Source: Nitrospinota bacterium
GTDB lineage: Bacteria > UBA8248
DNA length: 7,034 nucleotides
Assembly (NCBI GenBank): GCA_003506735.1
Contig: DNYS01000011.1
Coordinates: 14,720-21,753, forward strand
Direction of reading: 5' to 3'
Shown here: one piece after another, positions 1 through 5,357 of the stretch
Layout: each line of letters starts with the position of its first letter
How positions within the stretch are numbered: position 1 is the first letter of the stretch
Made by a program: the position numbers and the translations under genes
Notes under the pieces: generated by a model
Databases searched by the model: none
What the model saw: the letters and a program-made list of their open reading frames with translations, nothing else
What the model was told of the DNA's origin: nothing

Positions 1-151
1 CCCTCTACAAGCGCGCGCTGGCGATTCGGGAGAAAAAACAGGGCCCGGGCCACCCCCTGGTGGCGAACATCCTCAACGATCTTGCCTTGCTATACCTGGC
101 CCAGCGGCGATACAAGCTGCCCGGGCCCCTCTACAAGCGCGCGCTGGCGAT
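1..151 (+). repeat. 126-bp tandem coding repeat (TPR units)
   Basis: Bases 1-25 recur without a mismatch at 127-151, a spacing of 126 bp or exactly 42 codons. Both copies encode the LYKRALAI helix. The next unit (about 253-277) is recognisably related but diverged. The perfect identity suggests recent duplication or gene conversion within the repeat array. Confidence 0.8.
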
Positions 152-683
152 CCATAAAAAAACCAGAGGCCCCGAACACCACGACGTGGCCACGGATTTT
201 GGGAATCTGGCCCTGCTCTATCAGCTTCAGCGGCGCTACAAGGAGGCCGAGACCCTTTTTCTGCGCTCGCTGGCCATCTACGAAAAAAGATTGGGGCCGA
301 ATCACCCGCAAATCGTCCGGACCCTCTCGAACATCTCCCGCTTCTACGGCGCGATCAAAAAGACGGGCAAGGCCTCGGCTTTTATGGGACGGGCATTTCA
401 GATGCGGGCGGCGCTCGCCCGGCGCGGAAAAAGGGGAGCCGCAGCCGTTCGGAAGAGCGCCGAGGCGACGCGGAAACGGGTTGCCCGGCGGAGAAAAGAG
501 AGCGGGCCGCCGCCGAGAACCACCAGCGGGCCCGGCGGTTTTTGCTTGCGGGAAATCTTTCACACGCCCTCTTTTTCTGGAAACAAGGGATCGAGATCGA
601 TCCCGGCCACTGGGAGAGCCTCGCGGCCCTCGGCGCGGCGCTCTATGCCGATGGCCAGTACGCCAAGGGGGTGGCGTATTTAA
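1..683 (+). CDS. TPR-repeat protein, N-terminus outside the window (kinesin-light-chain-type repeats)
   Basis: The reading frame is open from position 3, so the true start lies upstream; the GTG at 60 is in mid-repeat and is not a credible start. The protein is a tandem array of 42-residue tetratricopeptide repeats of the kinesin-light-chain class. Each unit has the pattern N-LALLY--QRRY---E-L--R-LAI-EK--GP-HP, seen around 72-170, 198-296 and, more degenerate, 320-400. Such repeats form helical scaffolds for protein-protein contact; no enzymatic motif is present. From about residue 120 the sequence turns Arg/Lys/Ala-rich. After about position 490 this frame becomes implausible (Pro/Ser/Arg-rich, no helix pattern), while frame 2 picks up good TPR sequence. 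The real protein therefore probably continues in the 488-940 segment after a frameshift, and the stop at 683 is likely spurious. The TPR call is secure; the partner and pathway are unknown. Confidence 0.75.
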   Translation, partial: LYKRALAIREKKQGPGHPLVANILNDLALLYLAQRRYKLPGPLYKRALAIHKKTRGPEHHDVATDFGNLALLYQLQRRYKEAETLFLRSLAIYEKRLGPNHPQIVRTLSNISRFYGAIKKTGKASAFMGRAFQMRAALARRGKRGAAAVRKSAEATRKRVARRRKESGPPPRTTSGPGGFCLREIFHTPSFSGNKGSRSIPATGRASRPSARRSMPMASTPRGWRI

Positions 684-940
684 CCTGTGCCGTCAAACTC
701 CGGAAAACCGACTGGACCCTCCGCCTTTTCCGGGGAACGGTCCTCCACATGGCGGGCAAAAAATCCCGGGCCCAGTCCGCGTTCTGGGGGGTGATCGCCG
801 GCGCCCCGAACAAGGGGACGGTCCAGATTGCGGGAGACAAGCTCGACGGGCGCTTTTTCCGGGATGAGGCCGCTCCAGGGAAGATAAACAAGGAAAAAGT
901 GGGTATCCGGGCGGAGCCCGACCGGACGTGGGTGGGTTAG
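488..940 (+). pseudogene. Frame-shifted C-terminal part of the TPR protein
   Basis: This frame (position mod 3 = 2) reads as a convincing helical protein from about 488: an AEKRERAAAEN-type helix, then three 34-residue-type TPRs. These are roughly RRFLLAGNLSHALFFWKQGI, ESLAALGAALYADGQYAKGV and TLRLFRGTVLHMAGKKSRAQ. It ends at TAG 938-940. The only start in the frame is TTG 542, with no ribosome binding site, and good protein sequence extends upstream of it. This supports continuation from the upstream TPR frame rather than an independent gene. Joining the frames needs a step back of one base, equivalent to one base missing between about 440 and 500. The alternatives are a sequencing error, a true inactivating mutation, or a separate gene starting at TTG 542. 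The repeat class changes from 42-residue to 34-residue units at the junction, so a fusion of two TPR modules is also possible. Confidence 0.6.
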
Positions 941-967
941 TTCGTCCGGATACCCTGGACGAAACCC
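901..967 (+). promoter_or_regulatory. Competing inverted repeats around the TPR gene stop codon
   Basis: GGGTATCCGG (901-910) is a perfect inverted repeat of CCGGATACCC (946-955). The pairing extends inward to 901-915 with 941-955, with two G-T wobbles. The same downstream arm can instead pair CCGGACG (922-928) with CGTCCGG (943-949). It can also pair TTCGTCC (941-947) with GGACGAA (957-963), the latter backed by GGGT (934-937) with ACCC (964-967). The stop codon TAG 938-940 lies within this region. These pairings exclude one another, as in attenuators, but there is no T-tract after the last stem. It may be a Rho-dependent or stalling structure, an mRNA 3' stabiliser, or chance in GC-rich DNA. 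Confidence 0.4.
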
Positions 968-996
968 GCCCTTAACTCCACGACGATGGCACCAAC

Positions 997-2331
997 GTGC
1001 CCGTCCTCATGGCGGCCAGTTTATTTGGCCGTACCCTTCGGCGGGGCAAGAAGCGGGCCGCCGTGTTGACCGGGAGGGATTATGTCAATCTTTTCGGAAA
1101 AAACATGTTCCGGGCGTTTGCCTACGCGCAAAACCGGTATCTGCTGACCTACCGGGGCTGGAAGGGAGATCCCAAGGAGGGAAATATTTCTTATCTCGCG
1201 GCAGGTCTCAATATATTCAATGTTTTGTTGAACCACGCCAGAGCGAGTCGATTACAGCCAGATTCCGCAAAATGGCGGGCCGCGCTCGGGCAAAAATTTA
1301 AGGCGCGAATCGAAAAAAATCTCGCCAAGGCCAAGGGAATTATGGAAAAGGCTCTTGAACTCATCCCGGACGATCCGCAGGCCCGGGCGAATCTGGGCCG
1401 GATATATGCGCGGATGGGCCAATTTCCCGCCGCCCTGCGGGAGGTGAACGCCGCTATCGCCCGCTGGCCGGATTGTGCGGAGGCATATGTCACGCTCGAC
1501 GCGATTCGCATGATTCAAAACCGCAGGCGCGAAGGCATCGCGGCATATAAAAAGGCCATCGAATTAAAGCCCGCGATGTGGAGACCCTATTTCAACCTGG
1601 CGCAGGCGCTTGGGATCGTCGAGGGGTTAAAGTATGAAGTGTGGGCAAAGGAGGCCGCCCCCTGGCGCGCGAAATGGATCGATCGGCAAATTGCGAACTT
1701 GGCTCTTCGAAACATCAAGAGACGGAAAAAGGTGCGGGCCGCCCGCGCCGGAAATATTCCAGCGAAGCCATACAGGCTGCCCCTGCCCTATACAGCGGAG
1801 CAAATCAAGAGCATGCCGCCGCGAAGCGTTGCGCTGGGTTTTGCCTCGGCCATCGATACGCTCGGCAGCGCGATAACGATGTTTCAACTCGCGAAAAAGG
1901 GGGTCATGAAGCCTGAACATTATACCCACGAGTTTCATTGTCCGGACGGAAGCACGCGAAAGTACATCCCTCGCTCGATCGGGGGGTTTGAAAAATTCAT
2001 CAATCATTTCCGGAAAATGAGCCTCATGTATCGAAAGGAAATAAAAAAACGGGGCTTCGAGCGGGTGAAAGGAAAATATAACGCAGATCTTTCTTCGGGA
2101 TGCTCACCGAGATGGTTTGCCCCGGGGGAAGTGGCTGTAAATCAACGAGAATTTGCGTTCCGGATTTCTCAAGGAAAAAAAAGATTTCCTGGATTCGTGG
2201 TGGGATCCACGGCGCTACTGATTTATCCGGGTGGCCACGAGCGCCCGCTTTTTGGCCGGATTACGGGAGGCGAAATGAAACTCGCGGACCTTCAAAAAAA
2301 ATGCACGGTGACATTGAGGCGAAGTAAATAA
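997..2331 (+). CDS. TPR-repeat protein with uncharacterised C-terminal domain
   Basis: This is a 444-residue protein. The middle holds tetratricopeptide repeats: residues about 126-158 (PDDPQARANLGRIYARMGQF), 159-192 (ending AAYKKAIELKP) and the start of a third at 193-207. TPRs of this type mediate protein contacts. The N-terminal 120 residues are helical without a family I recognise. Residues about 255-444, starting near LPLPYTAEQ, form a domain I do not recognise, with Cys at 315, 369 and 436. No signal peptide or membrane segment is evident. The start is uncertain: GTG 997 is the longest option, ATG 1009 (codon 5) and ATG 1105 (codon 37) are alternatives, and none has a good ribosome binding site. 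An in-frame stop at 973-975 rules out extension upstream. The gene is visibly more A/T-rich than elyC downstream, with many AAA/AAG Lys codons. It follows another TPR gene on the same strand, so the two may be a related pair. Confidence 0.7.
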   Translation: MPVLMAASLFGRTLRRGKKRAAVLTGRDYVNLFGKNMFRAFAYAQNRYLLTYRGWKGDPKEGNISYLAAGLNIFNVLLNHARASRLQPDSAKWRAALGQKFKARIEKNLAKAKGIMEKALELIPDDPQARANLGRIYARMGQFPAALREVNAAIARWPDCAEAYVTLDAIRMIQNRRREGIAAYKKAIELKPAMWRPYFNLAQALGIVEGLKYEVWAKEAAPWRAKWIDRQIANLALRNIKRRKKVRAARAGNIPAKPYRLPLPYTAEQIKSMPPRSVALGFASAIDTLGSAITMFQLAKKGVMKPEHYTHEFHCPDGSTRKYIPRSIGGFEKFINHFRKMSLMYRKEIKKRGFERVKGKYNADLSSGCSPRWFAPGEVAVNQREFAFRISQGKKRFPGFVVGSTALLIYPGGHERPLFGRITGGEMKLADLQKKCTVTLRRSK

Positions 2332-2670
2332 AAATAGGAGCGAAACCTTCCGGATGGTTCCATGAATTTCGGTGAAAGTATTTATTCATCGGGTAGCGCT
2401 TCCTCAAGTGACAATCCGGGCCATCTCCAATCATCGCAACCGGAGCCTGCTCGGGCCGTCTTCCGCATGCCCGGACCGGTTGGCTCGCCCTGAACCCCGC
2501 CGGTGAACTTCATTCCCCCCGTTTTCCCTTTTCTGGATTCCCCCGCATAATACCTCCGACGGGGCGGGGCGCAAACGGAAGGATCCCCCGCTTTCAATAG
2601 CCCGGCGCGGAGAGGCTCCCCGCCCGGGCCGGAGAATTGATCCGGAGCCGCCCCATCGGGATGGAAAACC
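2332..2670 (+). other. Intergenic region before elyC
   Basis: I see no convincing gene here on either strand. An antisense frame that runs through elyC extends leftward to 2382, but it is a codon-bias shadow. The notable element is the hairpin at 2600-2629. There is no T-rich terminator after the TPR gene stop at 2331 and no clear sigma70 promoter, although the elyC promoter probably lies within this stretch. The short phrases GGATTCCCCCGC (about 2535) and GGATCCCCCGC (about 2580) are near repeats. Confidence 0.5.
2600..2629 (+). promoter_or_regulatory. GC-rich hairpin in the elyC leader
   Basis: GCCCGG (2600-2605) pairs with CCGGGC (2624-2629), continued inward by CG/CG with one bulged C, and then by GGAG with CTCC closing on a short loop. 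That is about 12 pairs. No T-tract follows, so an intrinsic terminator is unlikely. It lies 41 bases before the elyC start and could influence translation or be a transcript-end remnant. Confidence 0.35.
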
Positions 2671-3459
2671 ATGTTTCTGCTGAAAAAATTCATCGCGGCG
2701 ATGATGTTTCCCGCCGCACTATCGGCCGAATTGATCGTCCTGGGCCTGGTTTTGATGCTGGCGATGCGGCGGCGGATGCTGGGAAGATTTTGCATCGGGG
2801 CGGGGGTCGCCCTGTTCCTGGCGCTGAGCCAGAACGCGGTCGGGGATGCCCTCCTCCGCCCCCTGGAGTCCGAGTTCGCGGCCCTGCATGATCCGCTGGC
2901 GGCGAAAACTGGGCGCACCGGCCGGAACCAGCCCCGCTGGGTCGTGGTCCTGGGCGGAGGACACCGCACCGATTCTTTCATTCCCCTCACCTCGCGCCTG
3001 ACGGGTGGTAGCCTGGGCCGGCTCATCGAGGGAATCCGCCTCCACCGCATGCTCCCGGACGCGATGCTGCTCCTCTCGGGGGGGGGACCTTTGGGCGGGA
3101 CCACCGAGGCCGGGGAAATGCGCCGGGTGGCCCTGTCCCTCGGGATGGAAGGCCGGAAAATCGCGATAGAGGACCGATCGCGCAACACGCGCGATCAGGC
3201 CGTCCTCATCCGCAAGATCGTCGGAAAGGACGGGTTCATCCTGGTGACATCGGCCTCCCACATGCCCCGGGCGGTCATGATGTTCCAGAAAGAGGGAATG
3301 GACCCTCTCCCGGCCCCGGTGGACCACCTCGTCTCGAAAAGCCCTCTCCCGGCCCTGATGCAATTCGTCCCCTCGTCAATCGCCCTGATGAAATCGAGGC
3401 GGGCCTTCTACGAATACCTCGCCCTCACCTTCGCCAAGCTCCGGGGCCACATCGAATAA
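2671..3459 (+). CDS. elyC: ElyC/SanA/YdcF-family inner-membrane protein (DUF218), ElyC type
   Basis: The 262 residues match ElyC (YcbC) in length and layout. An N-terminal stretch starts MFLLKKFIAA and is followed by two membrane helices (about residues 9-32 and 37-55). LLRPLES at about 61-67 then precedes the DUF218 domain. Conserved DUF218 features are the strand-loop RWVVVLGGG (89-97), SRL--GSLGRLIEGIRL (108-124), LLLSGGG (133-139), the Asn/Thr of NTRDQAV, LVTSASHMPRA (191-201) and EGMDPLPAP (208-216). In Escherichia coli, ElyC is needed for normal peptidoglycan assembly and affects undecaprenyl-phosphate carrier metabolism and enterobacterial common antigen; its biochemical activity is not firmly established. 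ATG 2671 fits the family N-terminus, with a weak GGATGGA-like site just upstream. The gene is intact. Its neighbours are not operonic by spacing (339 bases upstream, 238 downstream). Confidence 0.9.
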   Translation: MFLLKKFIAAMMFPAALSAELIVLGLVLMLAMRRRMLGRFCIGAGVALFLALSQNAVGDALLRPLESEFAALHDPLAAKTGRTGRNQPRWVVVLGGGHRTDSFIPLTSRLTGGSLGRLIEGIRLHRMLPDAMLLLSGGGPLGGTTEAGEMRRVALSLGMEGRKIAIEDRSRNTRDQAVLIRKIVGKDGFILVTSASHMPRAVMMFQKEGMDPLPAPVDHLVSKSPLPALMQFVPSSIALMKSRRAFYEYLALTFAKLRGHIE

Positions 3460-3514
3460 AAAAAGCGGCACACCCCCGGCCCGCGGCGGCCCGCACGGAT
3501 ACCCCTCTTTGGCC

Positions 3515-3532
3515 GGGAGGAAATCACCTCCC
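3515..3532 (+). terminator. Possible weak terminator hairpin after elyC
   Basis: GGGAGG (3515-3520) and CCTCCC (3527-3532) form a perfect 6-bp stem with a 6-base loop AAATCA, 55 bases after the elyC stop. There is no run of T afterwards, so at best it is a Rho-assisted or weak terminator. Confidence 0.3.
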
Positions 3533-3588
3533 CTCTCCGCAAATCTGTTAGACTTGGGCCAAAGCCGCTAATCGAAAATCATGCGTCC

Positions 3589-3662
3589 CGGTAGGGATAC
3601 CGCCGCGTAGTTGCGGACGGCCATCGCCATATCGTTCCGGCGCCGTTTTCATAACGGGCCGG
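3589..3662 (+). promoter_or_regulatory. Three consecutive hairpins in the leader of the hydrolase gene
   Basis: Hairpin 1 is CGGTA-GGGA-TACCG (3589-3602), a 5-bp stem capped by a GNRA-type tetraloop. Hairpin 2 directly abuts it: CCGC (3603-3606) with GCGG (3613-3616), plus a G-T pair. Hairpin 3 (3637-3662) is CCGGC, one bulged G, CCGTT, loop TTCAT, AACGG, GCCGG, giving ten pairs. All lie between elyC and the ribosome binding site at 3689-3694. This looks like a structured 5' untranslated leader, but I recognise no known riboswitch class. A possible weak promoter lies at 3548-3574 (TTAGAC, 15-base gap, TAATCG). Confidence 0.4.
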
Positions 3663-3688
3663 AAGAAAACGCGGGGCAACCGGATACC

Positions 3689-3694
3689 GGAGGG
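3689..3694 (+). promoter_or_regulatory. Ribosome binding site deciding the hydrolase start
   Basis: GGAGGG sits three bases before ATG 3698, which selects this ATG over the earlier in-frame candidate at 3611. Starting at 3698 also gives the N-terminus expected for this family. Confidence 0.6.
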
Positions 3695-3697
3695 ACC

Positions 3698-4583
3698 ATG
3701 ACGGAACGCAAGAAGGCCACCGACTTCGATCAAGAATTATTGGATCTCTTCGACGAGTACGTCCACAGGCTCATCGAGCGGCGGGAATTTCTCCACAAGG
3801 CCGCGAAGTTCGCCATCGGCGGGCTCACCGCCGTCTCGATTCTGGACGCGCTCTCGCCCGATTACGCCCTCGCCAAGCAGGTCGATGAGAACGACCCGCG
3901 CATCCGGGGAGATTCCATCCGGTACCCCTCGCCCAAGGGCACGGAACTGTCAACGGCTACCTCGTCCGCCCCGCCGGCGGCGGCAAGCGCGGGGGCGTCG
4001 TCGTCGTTCACGAGAACCGGGGCCTCAACCCCTATATCGCCGATGTCGCCCGGCGGGTCGCCCTCGCCGGATTCACGGCCCTTGCGCCCGACGGCCTGAC
4101 GCCGCTGGGCGGATATCCCGGCAACGACCCCGAGGGCAAGATGATGCAGCGCACGCTCGACAAGGGCAAGCTCCTGGAAGACTTTATTGCCCCTACGGCC
4201 ACCTCATGGCCGACCCCAGCTCCAACGGCAAAATCGGCGTCGTCGGTTTCTGCTATGGCGGCGGAGTCTCCAACGCCATGGCCGTCCGCCTGCCCGCCCT
4301 CGCCGCCGCCGCCCCGTTTTACGGCCGCCAGGCGAAAGCCGCCGACGTTCCGAAAATTAAGGCCCCCCTGCTGCTCCACTACGGCGCCCTCGACAGGCGG
4401 ATCAACAAGGGCTGGCCCGCCTACGAGGCGGCCCTGAAAAAGCACGGCAAGGAATACACAGCGTATATTTACGAGGGCGCCAACCACGGCTTCCATAACG
4501 ACACCACCCCGCGCTACGACGAGGCCGCCGCGAAACTCGCCTGGTCCCGGACCATCGCGTTCTTCAAGGCCAAGCTCTCCTAG
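3698..4583 (+). pseudogene. yghX: Tat-exported dienelactone hydrolase (YghX-like), split by two frameshifts
   Basis: Read in three frames, this is a near-complete 295-residue alpha/beta hydrolase of the dienelactone hydrolase family (carboxymethylenebutenolidase-like), closest to E. coli YghX as I remember it. Frame 2 (3698-3949) gives the N-terminus with a twin-arginine signal, [15 protein letters not shown] at residues 28-42 and cleavage likely after ALA 57-59, then YPSPKGTEL. Frame 1 (3952-4191) gives [34 protein letters not shown] and [20 protein letters not shown]. Frame 0 (4194-4583) gives [16 protein letters not shown] and the rest. The catalytic Cys (GFCYGGG, codon 4251-4253), Asp (4392-4394) and His (NHGFHND, 4485-4487), and the Glu of HENRG (4012-4014), are all present. 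Each junction (about 3950 and 4192) needs one missing base. Either the gene is newly broken or the sequence has errors. The physiological substrate is unknown; the family hydrolyses lactones and related esters. It follows a structured leader. Confidence 0.85.
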
Positions 4584-4609
4584 CCGGGGGGAAGAAAGGA
4601 AGAGTCAGA

Positions 4610-5299
4610 ATGATTCGTGAGGGCCAGAAAAATTTCCGCGCCCCCCGCCCGAAAAGGGCATGGGCGGAAGGGCATTGCCCCTTTTTCCATTTTCCGCATT
4701 TATTGGGCCCGATGGCGGGAGGTGTCCTGCCCTATGCGGCGGCGGCCCTTTGGGCCTATTTATTTCTCCCGTTTGGCGCAAGGGCGCAGGCGGCCCCGGC
4801 CGCCCAAGGGGGCGCGGTATTTCTCAAGGCGTTCTATGCCCTGGATGAACCCCGGTTTCTTTGCGTCGATATTCCCGGGCACCACTCCCGCGTCAACGTC
4901 GCGGCCGCCCTCGTGGTCCACACCTGCAAGGAGGGCATTTGGAACCTCGACGAGCGCTTCGACCCATCCGCCATTTCGACCGGGCGGTTGAGAATGCCCG
5001 AATACGGGTTATGCGTATCCGTCGGCGGCGCCAGGTTGTTCTTGCGCGAATGCGGGGGCTCCGCCCTGCAGACCTGGGAATATATTAATTTTCGCCTGCG
5101 TCTCAAGCGCCACCTGGACAAATGCCTGACGATCGGGCCCGAGCCCTCGAGGGTGACGCGGGGCGGGCGCAAAAACGCCTCCCGCAACATGGCCCGCTCG
5201 CTCATTCTGTCGGCTTGCTCCGATGAAGCCTTCGAAAGGCAGCTCTGGCGGATGGAGCCGCCCCTCAAGCGCTCGTCCCCCATCCTTCCCCTGAAATGA
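4610..5299 (+). CDS. Secreted ricin-type beta-trefoil (lectin-like) protein
   Basis: This 229-residue protein starts at ATG 4610 behind an AAAGGA site (4595-4600, 9 bases away). The signal peptide has an unusually long N-region: the hydrophobic stretch is about residues 31-55, with GARAQA before a probable cleavage near residue 61. Starting at ATG 4712 (Met35) would give a conventional signal peptide but has no ribosome binding site. The mature part shows beta-trefoil features: FLCVDIPG (83-90) and VHTCKEGIW (103-111), GLCVSVGG (133-140), a QxW motif in LQTW (153-156), CLTIG (172-176) and a second QxW in RQLW (210-213). Six Cys in the mature part (85, 106, 135, 148, 172, 203) suit three disulfides. 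Ricin-type trefoils bind carbohydrate; the ligand here is unknown. There is no fused catalytic domain, so it may act as a stand-alone secreted lectin. It begins 26 bases after the hydrolase stop, so co-transcription is possible. Confidence 0.7.
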   Translation: MIREGQKNFRAPRPKRAWAEGHCPFFHFPHLLGPMAGGVLPYAAAALWAYLFLPFGARAQAAPAAQGGAVFLKAFYALDEPRFLCVDIPGHHSRVNVAAALVVHTCKEGIWNLDERFDPSAISTGRLRMPEYGLCVSVGGARLFLRECGGSALQTWEYINFRLRLKRHLDKCLTIGPEPSRVTRGGRKNASRNMARSLILSACSDEAFERQLWRMEPPLKRSSPILPLK

Positions 5300-5302
5300 T
5301 CC

Positions 5303-5338
5303 CGCGGGGCGGGACCGGACAAGGGGAACGACCCCGCG
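5303..5338. terminator. Possible bidirectional structure between convergent genes
   Basis: CGCGGGG (5303-5309) and CCCCGCG (5332-5338) are perfect inverted repeats separated by 22 bases, in the 58-base gap between convergent genes. The location suits a shared terminator, but the loop is long and neither side has a T-tract. Confidence 0.3.
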
Positions 5339-5357
5339 CGCCGTGGCGGCGGGAAGG

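Noticed and set aside
901..967. Inverted repeats as the end of an insertion sequence or attachment site
   Set aside because: There is no transposase or integrase in the window and no matching second copy or target duplication.
2382..3188. Long minus-strand open frame (268 codons) antisense to elyC
   Set aside because: It lies opposite the strongly supported elyC frame and is rich in Arg, Pro and Ser as expected from GC-biased antisense codons. Only its last 43 codons or so (2382-2513) lie outside the gene, and they have no good ribosome site or recognisable motif.
2719..3363. Second minus-strand open frame within elyC
   Set aside because: It is fully inside elyC with the typical His/Arg/Gln-rich composition of a shadow frame.
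3548..3733. Short minus-strand open frame (61 codons) in the elyC-hydrolase gap
   Set aside because: It overlaps the hydrolase ribosome site and N-terminus, and has no ribosome site or domain of its own.
3941..4194. Programmed ribosomal frameshifting at the hydrolase junctions
   Set aside because: Neither junction shows a slippery heptamer in the zero frame, and two programmed shifts in one small hydrolase would be without precedent that I know of.
4032..4496. Minus-strand open frame in the hydrolase region
   Set aside because: It is antisense to the catalytic part of the hydrolase, is Gly/Val/Ala-rich and has no domain features.
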